DNA of 60,849 bases from Paenibacillus pectinilyticus (GTDB lineage Bacteria; Bacillota; Bacilli; Paenibacillales; NBRC-103111), in NCBI RefSeq assembly GCF_001700435.1, contig NZ_LYPC01000021.1, forward strand, positions 7,027 through 67,875, given 5' to 3'. Each line of letters begins with the position of its first letter. Position 1 is the stretch's first letter. The notes under the pieces were generated by a model. That model was not told the DNA's origin and did not search any database. It saw only the letters and a list, made by a program, of their open reading frames with translations. The position numbers and the translations under genes were made by a program. Of the stretch, positions 1-7,618 are shown one piece after another.

Positions 1-102
1 TTTTCGGTTCCCGAAAACGTCTTGATAATTGGCGATAAAAACTACCTATAAAACGCGGTCGCACATCCTCGAAGGACTTCGATAGAAGTTTTTCTCATGC
101 GT

Positions 103-990
103 TCAATCCGAGCTGGCACGGAAAATACGAATAAATGCTTCCGCAGCTAGCGACCATTTCCTGTCCTGCCGGACAGCAAAGCCGATACTCCGTGATGGAA
201 GAGGATCTTCCAAACGCAGTTCATAAAGTGTCCCGCTTTGAAGCTCTTTCTGCACGAAAGAGCGGCTAATGAAAGCGGCGCCGTAGCCTAATCTTGCGAA
301 CTCCGTGAGTAAATCTATGCTGCCCAGCTCAATGTCTGGCTTCACCTGATACCCCTTGGCAGCAAACCACATCTCGACGAATACTCTTGTGCTGCTTCCC
401 GGTGATAAAAGAATGAGCGGCAGCTCGGAGAGCTCTTTCACGGTAAGGGTCTGATTTGCCAATTCTTTATAGGCTTCACCAACAACAAAGCAATCTTCCA
501 ATTTTGCCAAGGATTGAATGTAAAATTGGGGATCGTCAATCGGCATGTGTACGACAGCGCAGTCGATGTCTCCCTCCTTGAGGCGTTGCGTTATTTCTGG
601 TGTTTTTCCATGGGAGAGACGAATGCGAATACCTGGATATGCCTGATGAAAGGCGTTCAACTGCGGCAGCAAAAGATGCTTGATGAGTGAATCGCTTGCC
701 CCGATCCGAATTTCTCCCTCGGTTAGCTGTTTTAGATTTTGGAGATGTTTCTGTGCGGAATCTAACATGGCGAAAGATTGCTCGACATAGTCAAGCAGCG
801 CTCGTCCTTCTTCGGTGAGCTCAACACCTTTCGATAACCGATGAAACAATTTAAGTCCCAATCCATCCTCCATTTGCTTGATAGCATAGCTGACGGAAGG
901 TTGTGTAATATGCAGCTCTTGTGCGGCTTTGGTTAAATTACGATAACGTGCTGTGATTAAAAATATCCGATACCATTCTAAGTTTATCAT
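103..990 (-). CDS. LysR-family transcriptional regulator
   Basis: A 295-residue DNA-binding regulator of normal LysR length. The winged helix-turn-helix lies at about residues 5-62, with the typical pattern LTKAAQELHITQPSVSYAI, followed by a linker helix and a periplasmic-binding-type effector domain at about 90-290. The ATG start follows an AGAGGTG ribosome site. It is transcribed away from aroA across a 106-base gap that holds a dyad overlapping the aroA promoter, the classical arrangement for a LysR protein controlling its divergent neighbour. The effector cannot be read from sequence; an aromatic or shikimate intermediate is an inference from context. Confidence 0.93.
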   Translation of the reverse strand: MINLEWYRIFLITARYRNLTKAAQELHITQPSVSYAIKQMEDGLGLKLFHRLSKGVELTEEGRALLDYVEQSFAMLDSAQKHLQNLKQLTEGEIRIGASDSLIKHLLLPQLNAFHQAYPGIRIRLSHGKTPEITQRLKEGDIDCAVVHMPIDDPQFYIQSLAKLEDCFVVGEAYKELANQTLTVKELSELPLILLSPGSSTRVFVEMWFAAKGYQVKPDIELGSIDLLTEFARLGYGAAFISRSFVQKELQSGTLYELRLEDPLPSRSIGFAVRQDRKWSLAAEAFIRIFRASSD

Positions 991-1032
991 CTGATATAGA
1001 ACACCTCTATGACAAGATCGTTATTTTCCGAT

Positions 1033-1067
1033 TTCACTTATTTCAACTATCTCATTATAATGGAGAT
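1033..1067 (+). promoter_or_regulatory. aroA promoter with LysR-type dyad
   Basis: A SigA-like -35 TTCACT (1033-1038) stands 17 bases before a perfect TATAAT (1056-1061). The -10 box sits inside an interrupted palindrome, ATCTC-N9-GAGAT (1049-1067), which has the T-N11-A character of LysR sites. A regulator bound there would cover the -10 box. The assignment to the adjacent LysR gene is inferred from position. Confidence 0.6.
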
Positions 1068-1096
1068 ATAGCAATCTTACAAAAGAGGTGGTCGCA

Positions 1097-2473
1097 ATGC
1101 TCGTCAAGCAGCCTGATTGGGAAACACGCTCCCCGTGGTCAAGTCATAACGATAAACAGATGGTAAAGATTAATCCTCCAAAGGCAGCAGTCAATGGGGT
1201 CATTCGAGTACCAGGGAGTAAAAGCCTGACGAATCGAGCATTGATTATGGCGGCCTTAGCGGAAGGTAAATCAGACATACAAGGGATATTAAGAAGTGAT
1301 GATTCGTATTGGTGCATCGAAGCGTTAACGAAACTTGGCGTGCAGGTGGTCATAGAAGGCGAGACAGCTTATATCGAAGGTTGTGGAGGCGTATGGCCGA
1401 ATCGAAACGCTGAGCTGTATGTAGGAGCTGCAGGAACCGTTGCGCGCTTCTTGCCAGGTGCTTTGGCAATTGCTATTGGCGAATGGAGCCTGAAGGGGGG
1501 CTCACGATTGAGTGAGCGGCCGCTTGCCCCATTGTTGGGTGCGCTGACACAACTTGGTGCTCGTTTTGAATATAAAAAAACAGATCGTTGCCTGCCCTTC
1601 ACGCTTCATGCCAATGGCCTGCAAGGCGGAGAGGTAATCATGCCTGGTTCTACATCCAGCCAGTTTATTAGCGGCCTTCTCTTAGCAGCCCCCTATGCGA
1701 AGGATCGAATCATCATACACATCGATGGTGAAATTGTGCAGAAGGATTATGTCCAAATGACACTTGATATGATGGCCTCATTTGGCATAACACCTGAAGA
1801 AGCGTTGGATGGTCAAGCAATCGTGGTGCCTACAGGCAAATATCAGGCTCAATCGTTGCAGCTTGAACCGGATGTTTCGACCTGCTGTTACTTCTGGGCA
1901 TTGGCAGCACTTACGGCTGGAACCATACGAATCGAAGGTATTAATGCGACAATCACGAGCCAGCCTGATATAGAGATTTTGGATATTTTAGAGCAAATGG
2001 GATGTACGGTTATTCGAGGAGAAGACAATGTGGAAGTGCAGGGCGTGCGCCAGCTTAAAGGCGGTTTTACAATCAGTATGAAGAAATGGTCGGATCAAAC
2101 GCTCACGATCGCGGCTATGGCTCCTTTTGCCGATGGCCCGATTACATTAAAGGATGCTGCGCATATAAGGCATCATGAATGTGATCGCATTGCGGCAATA
2201 TGTGAGGAGCTGAGTAAACTCGGTATTCGTGTAGATGAGCATCAGGATGGCTTAACCATCTATCCAGGTCAGCCAGTTGCGGCCGTGTTAGATTCGCATG
2301 ATGATCATCGCATGGCGATGGCATTATCCTTAATCGGAGTAAGGGTCCCGGATATCCGTATTTCAGATCCAGGGTGCGTATCCAAGACATGCCCAGATTT
2401 TTTTGAACAGATGTCACTTCTAGGTGTAGATATAGCGTACGAACAAGGAGGAATTGAGCAAGATGGCAGGTAA
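1097..2473 (+). CDS. aroA: 3-phosphoshikimate 1-carboxyvinyltransferase (EPSP synthase)
   Basis: Transfers enolpyruvate from PEP to shikimate-3-phosphate, the sixth step of the shikimate pathway; cytosolic. Family motifs in order: GSKSLTNR at about residues 40-47 (substrate lysine), VGAAGTVARFL at about 109-119, RPLAPLLGAL, GSTSSQF, EPDVSTCCYFW, an ECDR element and DDHRMAMALS. ATG 1097 is chosen because GAGGTGG sits just upstream; a GTG at 1088 overlaps that site. The PEP loop reads GAAGT where most enzymes have GNAGT, and the layout (LRSDD, DPGCVSKTCPDF) recalls the actinobacterial class IV type more than B. subtilis AroE. Overlaps aroC by 11 bases, indicating translational coupling. Confidence 0.93.
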   Translation: MLVKQPDWETRSPWSSHNDKQMVKINPPKAAVNGVIRVPGSKSLTNRALIMAALAEGKSDIQGILRSDDSYWCIEALTKLGVQVVIEGETAYIEGCGGVWPNRNAELYVGAAGTVARFLPGALAIAIGEWSLKGGSRLSERPLAPLLGALTQLGARFEYKKTDRCLPFTLHANGLQGGEVIMPGSTSSQFISGLLLAAPYAKDRIIIHIDGEIVQKDYVQMTLDMMASFGITPEEALDGQAIVVPTGKYQAQSLQLEPDVSTCCYFWALAALTAGTIRIEGINATITSQPDIEILDILEQMGCTVIRGEDNVEVQGVRQLKGGFTISMKKWSDQTLTIAAMAPFADGPITLKDAAHIRHHECDRIAAICEELSKLGIRVDEHQDGLTIYPGQPVAAVLDSHDDHRMAMALSLIGVRVPDIRISDPGCVSKTCPDFFEQMSLLGVDIAYEQGGIEQDGR

Positions 2474-3518
2474 TACGTATGGGGAAAATTTTAAAATTAC
2501 GACTTTTGGGGAATCGCATGGTGCAGCTGTCGGTGTCATTATCGATGGGGTGACCCCAGGCGTTGAAATTGACGAAGCATATATTCAAATACAGATGGAT
2601 AGAAGGAAACCGGGGCAATCCTCGGTTACTTCGCCACGCAAGGAATATGATATCGTCCATATCTTATCAGGCGTATTTGAGGGGAAGACGACAGGAACGC
2701 CACTTTTTGTCATGCTGCATAATACCGACATGAGACCGGATGCTTACAATGACATCCAGCACGCTTTTCGGCCAGGTCACGCTGATTTTACCTATTTGCA
2801 GAAATACGGAATTCGCGATCACCGAGGCAGCGGGCGAGCATCTGGCAGAGAAACGGCGGCAAGAGTGGCAGGTGGCGCTGTAGCCCGAAAGCTGTTAGAG
2901 CGAAGAGGGGTTCAGGTCTTGGCTTATACACGTGAGATCGGGGGAATCCAGTGTCAGACGTTCCAAGAGGAGATCATCGAACAGAACGCTGTTCGTGCAT
3001 GTGATCCGATTGCAGCGGCTGAGATGATAAAAAAGATCGAGCATTTAGCCTCGATTGGCGATAGCTGTGGAGGCATTGTTGAATGCCGGATACGCGGCGT
3101 TGTGCCTGGCCTCGGAGAGCCGGTGTTCGATAAGCTGGATGCGGAGTTGGCAAAAGCGATGTTATCGATTGGCGCTGTGAAGGGGATCGAATTTGGAGAA
3201 GGCTTCACAGCAGCTGCTATGCTGGGAAGTGAGCATAATGACGCGATGAGCAGCAGTGGCTTTCTAAGTAACCACTCGGGTGGAATCATCGGTGGGATCA
3301 GTACAGGGCAGGAGATCGTGTTTCGAATTGCCGTCAAACCGACATCATCCATTTCTGCTACGCAACAGACGATCAACGTCAAGGGTGAGGAACAACTGAT
3401 TAAGACAGAAGGAAGACATGATCCTTGTATATGTCCGAGAATCGTGCCCGTTGTTGAAGCGATGGCTTGCTTAGTCTTAGAAGATCATTATAAGCGGCAA
3501 GCTGCTATGCACAATTAA
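2463..3518 (+). CDS. aroC: Chorismate synthase
   Basis: Converts EPSP to chorismate with reduced FMN, the last common step of aromatic biosynthesis. The 351-residue protein opens with the canonical MAGNTYGENF and TTFGESHG (residues 13-20). It also has RPGHADFTY, the RGSGRASGRETAARVAGGA stretch and a C-terminal GRHDPCICPR. ATG 2463 is preferred: AAGGAGG at 2445-2451 lies 11 bases upstream and the protein then begins as in all relatives. The start lies within the end of aroA. Together they form a compact two-gene unit without aroB, aroD, aroE or aroK, so they could be dedicated second copies. Confidence 0.96.
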   Translation: MAGNTYGENFKITTFGESHGAAVGVIIDGVTPGVEIDEAYIQIQMDRRKPGQSSVTSPRKEYDIVHILSGVFEGKTTGTPLFVMLHNTDMRPDAYNDIQHAFRPGHADFTYLQKYGIRDHRGSGRASGRETAARVAGGAVARKLLERRGVQVLAYTREIGGIQCQTFQEEIIEQNAVRACDPIAAAEMIKKIEHLASIGDSCGGIVECRIRGVVPGLGEPVFDKLDAELAKAMLSIGAVKGIEFGEGFTAAAMLGSEHNDAMSSSGFLSNHSGGIIGGISTGQEIVFRIAVKPTSSISATQQTINVKGEEQLIKTEGRHDPCICPRIVPVVEAMACLVLEDHYKRQAAMHN

Positions 3519-3534
3519 GTACTCGTTATTAAAA

Positions 3535-3569
3535 AATAGCCCTAAGCCTTGTATAGGCTTGGGGCTATT
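3535..3569. terminator. Hairpin between aroC and the small helical-protein gene
   Basis: A 15-base stem with one mismatch (AATAGCCCTAAGCCT against AGGCTTGGGGCTATT) and a short loop. It is flanked by an A-run on the left, which is a T-run for leftward transcription, so it suits the leftward operon best and may also end aroC. Confidence 0.75.
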
Positions 3570-3648
3570 GGCTATTTGCGTGAAACTCAGATCAAGTATC
3601 GCTGTCTATTTGTGCGAATTATAGGGGGTATTCCATGATGCAAGTTGA

Positions 3649-3861
3649 CTACTTAAGTTGACCAAGTTGAGCACGTAATACTTCCTGGCCAGTTGCAAGT
3701 GCACCGCTCTTAAGAGCTGTTACAACTTTCTCTAAAACTACATCTGCGGGTTGGTTGGCATCATTCACTGCGTCAAGAAGGCGTGTACCGATGTTGTTAG
3801 CACCGGTTTTTAATGCAGCTTCTAAGAAACTTTTGATAAATTTGCCATGGTTTTCAGACAT
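3649..3861 (-). CDS. Small helical protein, GAN/NQPAD family (member 1)
   Basis: Not recognised as a named family. A 70-residue soluble, predicted all-helical protein. ATG 3861 is chosen because AAGGAGG lies 8 bases upstream; the open frame extends further but without a ribosome site. The core pattern is KTGAN..G....DAV..ANQPAD followed by an Ala-rich helix. The same pattern occurs in the gene at 10996-11286, so the two are paralogues bracketing the aromatic operon. It is the last gene of a leftward three-gene set after two TPR proteins. The size and amphipathic helices recall phasins (granule-surface proteins), but that is only an analogy. Confidence 0.75.
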   Translation of the reverse strand: MSENHGKFIKSFLEAALKTGANNIGTRLLDAVNDANQPADVVLEKVVTALKSGALATGQEVLRAQLGQLK

Positions 3862-3929
3862 ATATCTCACCTCCTTCCCGAATAGTCGGAAATCCCCCTG
3901 AGGCAAAGTCTGATGTGATTTCCGCAAGT

Positions 3930-5183
3930 TTATTTTTGTTTTTTATTTAGTTTTACTTTTAGATTTGTCATTGGTTTAGCTTTAGGTTTCGTTTTAGATT
4001 TTAATTTTTGCTGTGGCATTGGCTTTGTTTTTTGCTTTAGCATTGGTTTTGTTTTGGGTTTTGCTTTAGGCTTCACTCTTGGTAGTGTTCTTGCTTTTGA
4101 TCTCTTTAAGGCGGCAAGATGTCTTTCATGCTCTAGGATGACTTGTCTTTCATGCTCTAAGGCAAGTTGTCTTTCATACTCTAAGGCAAGTTGTCTTTCA
4201 TGCTCTAGGGCAAGTTGTCTTTCATGTTCTAGGGCAAGTTGTCTTTCTTTTTCTAAAGCGACCTGTCTTTCATGCTCTAGGGCAGCTTCTCTTTCTTTCT
4301 CTATAGCCTGTTCTTTTGCTAGTTCTTTGGCTTTTTCTCTGGCCACTTCTCTGGCCTTTTCTCTAGCCTTTTCCCTTGCCAATTTTTTGGCCTTTTCCTT
4401 TGCAAGTTCCCTCGCTTTTTCTCTCGCTTCTTCTTTAGCTTTTGCTAATTCTCGTTCTTTCGCCCGTTCTTTCGCTTCTTGTTGGGCTAGTTCTCTCTTC
4501 TTTTTTTCATCTGCCCAATTAAGGAGCGCACTGCCAACGGACCGAGTAGCTTCAATCAACATCGTAGTGGGATTTTCGTTGGGTATGATTTCCAATGCTG
4601 GTTTTCCTTCTAAAGTTTGCAATTTTTGATTGGAAAGCTGATGCCATGCGGAATTTTGCGTTTCATTTTCCAATCTTCTAAAATACGTGGCCGCTTCCTC
4701 GTTCCTGCCTATCCTTGTATAAGCATCACCAAGTTCATAAATGAGCTGTAATTGGCCATCGGTGTTAAGCATGTCATCTTGTTTATTGAGGAGGAACGTA
4801 TAGTCTTCAATTACTGTCTTCGCCCGTTGGAAATATTTTTCGGGGAGATTGTAAGATGCTTTGCCACGAAGCAGTCGGATGGTGCTGTCTTGTGAATCGG
4901 CAGCTACCGAATTATCGAGTATTTTCAAACCTTGATTAGACCATTTTAATTTTTCTAATGCTTTCGTTTTATCACGTGCAATCAGAATCATTGTGCTGCC
5001 ATAGTAAGCATCAACAAGGGGATTCGATGGATAATCAGCCCGCAGTTGTTCTAACAACCCATAAGCTTCTTGAACAGCAGCTACATTCCCAGCTACGCCA
5101 TCCATATGAAGCTGGATAGCCTGGGTAAGTTTCTCATTGAATGGGTCAGTTCCTTCCATATTGCTCGGATTATGGTTTGTCAC
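3930..5183 (-). CDS. TPR protein with long charged coiled coil and Lys/Pro-rich tail
   Basis: A 417-residue protein in three parts. The N-terminal half (about 1-200) has TPR-like helices homologous to the upstream gene, sharing LH.DGV.G near the start, YYGS..L.ARD and ...IEDFTFLL-type motifs. The middle (about 225-360) is an uninterrupted A/E/K/R coiled coil, first with AREKAREK units and then with an eight-residue ALEHERQL repeat. The last 50 residues are Lys/Pro-rich and strongly basic, like histone-H1-type tails. GTG 5183 is used, 9 bases after GGGAGG. Likely a scaffold or filament; function unknown. The first TPR half looks intact, with no sign of truncation. Confidence 0.85.
   Translation of the reverse strand: MTNHNPSNMEGTDPFNEKLTQAIQLHMDGVAGNVAAVQEAYGLLEQLRADYPSNPLVDAYYGSTMILIARDKTKALEKLKWSNQGLKILDNSVAADSQDSTIRLLRGKASYNLPEKYFQRAKTVIEDYTFLLNKQDDMLNTDGQLQLIYELGDAYTRIGRNEEAATYFRRLENETQNSAWHQLSNQKLQTLEGKPALEIIPNENPTTMLIEATRSVGSALLNWADEKKKRELAQQEAKERAKERELAKAKEEAREKARELAKEKAKKLAREKAREKAREVAREKAKELAKEQAIEKEREAALEHERQVALEKERQLALEHERQLALEHERQLALEYERQLALEHERQVILEHERHLAALKRSKARTLPRVKPKAKPKTKPMLKQKTKPMPQQKLKSKTKPKAKPMTNLKVKLNKKQK
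4122..4290 (-). repeat. 24-bp coding tandem repeat in the coiled-coil gene
   Basis: About seven tandem copies of a 24-base unit (plus-strand sense GTCTTTCATGCTCTAGGGCA plus four bases), each encoding the octapeptide ALEHERQL or a close variant. Copies differ by a few substitutions and keep frame, so they are under coding constraint. Copy number may vary between strains. Confidence 0.9.
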
Positions 5184-5237
5184 TCGATTACATCCTCCCT
5201 GGACTCATGCATGAGCGCATCACTCAATGGCATGGTG

Positions 5238-5768
5238 CTAATCATCATTTTTCTTCGGTTGCATGCTGGCAAGGCGCTGTAAGAATTCATTGGCCTTGTC
5301 TGAATTTCCAATATTTTGGTAGGCTTTGCTTAGCTTCCGAAGCGCTTCTCTGACTTGTTTAGGTGTAAGATAATTGGAAGCTTGCTGATAGCGGTCAAGG
5401 AGGAACGTGAAGTCTTCGATCGCTGTTTGTGTAGAGTGGAAATAGGACTCGGGCAATTGCAGGCAGACGCTTCCGCGTAGAAAGCGAATTTCTTTGTTAC
5501 TCGGATCTAAGGTTACTGCATGATGTAAGGCTTCCAAACTCGCTAGTGCTTTTTCTTCTTTGTCTAAAAGCTTAACGGCATCACGTGCTAGGAGGGCTAA
5601 TGAACTACCATAATAGGCTTCAATTAAAGCATGCTGAGGCTGGCTCTCACGGAGCTTCAAAAGCATCTCATTTGCGCTTTTTGCCGCCTTTTTGTCTCCA
5701 TCAACTCCATCTTGATGAAGTTCCTTAGCTTCCTTGAGTTGTTTCATGAGATAGCTGTCAGTTGACAT
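5238..5768 (-). CDS. TPR-repeat protein
   Basis: A 176-residue soluble helical protein. Paired helices with the residue spacing of tetratricopeptide repeats occupy most of its length. It aligns with the N-terminal half of the next gene (shared DGV.GD, EAYYGSSLALLARD, RFLRGS, IEDFTFLLDR), so the pair arose by tandem duplication; the downstream copy then gained or kept the coiled coil and basic tail. The ATG has GGAGG 9 bases upstream. It is first in a leftward operon with a 54-base gap to the next gene. TPR domains bind partner proteins; the partner is not evident. Confidence 0.85.
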   Translation of the reverse strand: MSTDSYLMKQLKEAKELHQDGVDGDKKAAKSANEMLLKLRESQPQHALIEAYYGSSLALLARDAVKLLDKEEKALASLEALHHAVTLDPSNKEIRFLRGSVCLQLPESYFHSTQTAIEDFTFLLDRYQQASNYLTPKQVREALRKLSKAYQNIGNSDKANEFLQRLASMQPKKNDD

Positions 5769-5856
5769 GTATGCGAACCTCCAATTTGTTCCGCCATTCT
5801 TTGAAACTGAGTTTCTCTAAGCCGACTTCTCATAAGTACGAGGACTATATACTTGT

Positions 5857-5865
5857 TACGATATG
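5857..5865 (-). promoter_or_regulatory. SigE/SigK-like -10 box upstream of the TPR operon
   Basis: On the minus strand the sequence reads CATATCGTA, matching the CATANNNTA -10 pattern of mother-cell sigma factors. It lies 88 bases before the TPR start. No AC dinucleotide stands at the SigK -35 position, so support is partial. Confidence 0.3.
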
Positions 5866-5979
5866 AGAGTCCCAATAACTACGATTGGATGAAAGAATCA
5901 CTTTTCAAAAAATATACAGTTGTCCGAGTCAAGGCTGACATGTCTTGCATTTCTTATTAGAGTGACTAGGAGGGAAGGA

Positions 5980-6153
5980 GTGAGCAAATCAACTAAGATC
6001 AACTACATGATAAGCAATCAATTGTTAAAAAATGAGGAAATAAATTTGCAGTAAGACAGGTTGAATGGACTCGCTAGCTATTTGAACATAGAAGAAATAG
6101 AAGAATGCTTACTTGGCGTCGTACACAACGCTTCTGGTTCACCTGCTAGATGA
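5980..6153 (+). pseudogene. Possible short ORF broken by one in-frame stop
   Basis: GTG 5980 overlaps the end of a strong purine-rich stretch (GGAGGGAAGGAG). The frame reads 24 codons, meets TAA at 6052, then continues open in the same frame for another 32 codons to TGA at 6151. The second part reads LNGLASYLNIEEIEECLLG, which looks protein-like. No family is recognised. It may be chance, a decayed small gene or a leader peptide before the ligase operon. Confidence 0.2.
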
Positions 6154-6199
6154 ATGACCCTGCCAGACGTGTGGATTGAAAATGGTTAGGAGGCGTTTT

Positions 6200-7543
6200 G
6201 TGAAAGCACAAACCCATAAAATGACGGTATCCATGGACGAACATACATCCCATTTAGAACAATTCAAAGCTTTTTTTAAACAACTGGATGAGGATGGAAC
6301 AACGATTGAGAAGCTGCCTCGGCATAGAATCGAAGAATATCAGTTAAAAGCGATTAACGCTACCCTTACGCATATTTGGAACGGCAATGCCTATTATCGC
6401 GCTCAGCTGGAAGAAGCGGGGTTTACCGTACCAGAAATAGAAAGCCTTGAGCAATTAAGCAAAGTACCGCTATTGAATAAAAACGTCATTCGAGGCGATA
6501 AGCAGAAAATCTTGTGCTTAGATCCCAAAGAAATAGGTCAGGTTCACCTCACGAGCGGTACTTCGGGAAAACCGATCTACACCTCATATTCGTTAGCTGA
6601 TCAGTATGTTTATGATTTGCTGCCTAAATACTTGGAACTGTTTAAGGAAACAGATGCCGATGTGGCGGCCATTGCCTTGCCTTATGAATTTGCTCTGCCA
6701 GGACTAGGATTTCAGCGGTTATATCAATTTGCTTTTGGAACGGCAGTGCTGTCACTTGGCAAAGGTGGATACATGGCACCTGTTGATAAGTCTTTAGAAT
6801 TGATGAAGGAATTTCAAGCTACAGTTCTGACCACGACCCCGTCCTATGCGGCACTTTTGGCTGAAGAAAGTGAGAAGTTTGGCATAAAGATAGGCGAAGA
6901 TATTCGCTTGAAAAAAATATTGCTGACAGGTGAAGGTTGTTCCAATACGTTCCGTGAGCGGTTGGAAAAATGGTGGGGATGCGAAGTGTCCTTCTTCTAC
7001 GGATCAACTGAATGCGGCGTTGTTGCAGTTGAATGCAGCGAGCATAAGGGGTATCACGTGATGGAAGGTCATGTAAAAGTTGAAATCATTGATCCCATTA
7101 CACTGGAAAAGCTTCCTTATGGCAAAACGGGCGAAATCATCGTAACGACGCTGCTGCGCGAAGCTATGCCAATGGTGCGGTACCGCAGCGGGGATATCGG
7201 ATTTTTGCAGAAATCCAAATGCAACTGCGGCATCACGATGGACGTCCTGCATTTGCGAGGCAGAATGGAGAACATGGTTCGCATCGGCGATGAAGATTAT
7301 TCGCCCTTCATGCTGGAACATTTCTTAATGGAAATTCCAGATGTGGGCATGTGGTATCACTTCAAATTGAAGCAGGGATCATTAAAGATTGAAGCGGAAC
7401 CATTTCGGACGGAGTTAACAGATGAGCAGCTGGCAGCCAAAATCCGGCAGCATATGGCTGATCGAATTGGGATTGAATGTGAAGTGGAAATCAGACACGA
7501 TATTCCTCGCACTTTTGGCAAAGCAACGCGAATATTCAATTAA
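6200..7543 (+). CDS. PaaK-like adenylate-forming ligase 1
   Basis: A 447-residue member of the phenylacetate-CoA ligase (PaaK) branch of adenylate-forming enzymes, which activate a carboxylic acid with ATP and usually pass it to CoA. Visible motifs: the ATP loop HLTSGTSGKP at about 115-125, YGSTE at about 267-271, RYRSGDIG, a CNCG element, an RGRMENMV stretch and a C-terminal lysine in FGKATRI near 441. GTG 6200 is chosen because AGGAGG lies 6 bases before it; earlier in-frame starts lack a ribosome site. First gene of a rightward set with a second ligase, DAHP synthase and a chorismate-lyase-like gene, so an aromatic acid made from chorismate is the likely substrate (inference). Confidence 0.88.
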   Translation: MKAQTHKMTVSMDEHTSHLEQFKAFFKQLDEDGTTIEKLPRHRIEEYQLKAINATLTHIWNGNAYYRAQLEEAGFTVPEIESLEQLSKVPLLNKNVIRGDKQKILCLDPKEIGQVHLTSGTSGKPIYTSYSLADQYVYDLLPKYLELFKETDADVAAIALPYEFALPGLGFQRLYQFAFGTAVLSLGKGGYMAPVDKSLELMKEFQATVLTTTPSYAALLAEESEKFGIKIGEDIRLKKILLTGEGCSNTFRERLEKWWGCEVSFFYGSTECGVVAVECSEHKGYHVMEGHVKVEIIDPITLEKLPYGKTGEIIVTTLLREAMPMVRYRSGDIGFLQKSKCNCGITMDVLHLRGRMENMVRIGDEDYSPFMLEHFLMEIPDVGMWYHFKLKQGSLKIEAEPFRTELTDEQLAAKIRQHMADRIGIECEVEIRHDIPRTFGKATRIFN

Positions 7544-7618
7544 GGCGGCCAGGAACATGGTGCCAAGGTCGCATTCGCCATCCCAAAGCGCCGTGTAACG
7601 CCGAGAGGAGGTGCCCTT

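Larger units (their letters stand above)
5769..6175. other. 407-bp divergent intergenic region
   Basis: The space between the leftward TPR operon and the rightward ligase operon. It contains a CATATCGTA box on the minus strand (5857-5865), a possible broken short ORF (5980-6153) and AT-rich sequence. No SigA promoter of good quality, riboswitch or RNA gene was recognised. Confidence 0.6.

Noticed and set aside
1..17. Perfect hairpin TTTTCGG-TTC-CCGAAAA at the window edge
   Set aside because: No T-run follows on either strand within view, and the left context is cut off; it could end the LysR transcript but cannot be judged.
4122..4290. 24-bp tandem repeats as a CRISPR-like array
   Set aside because: Units are contiguous without spacers and are in frame in a coiled-coil gene.
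4054..4629. 191-codon plus-strand open frame rich in Ser, Cys and Leu
   Set aside because: It is the antisense of the repetitive coiled-coil gene; its repeats mirror the 24-bp coding units and it lacks a ribosome site.
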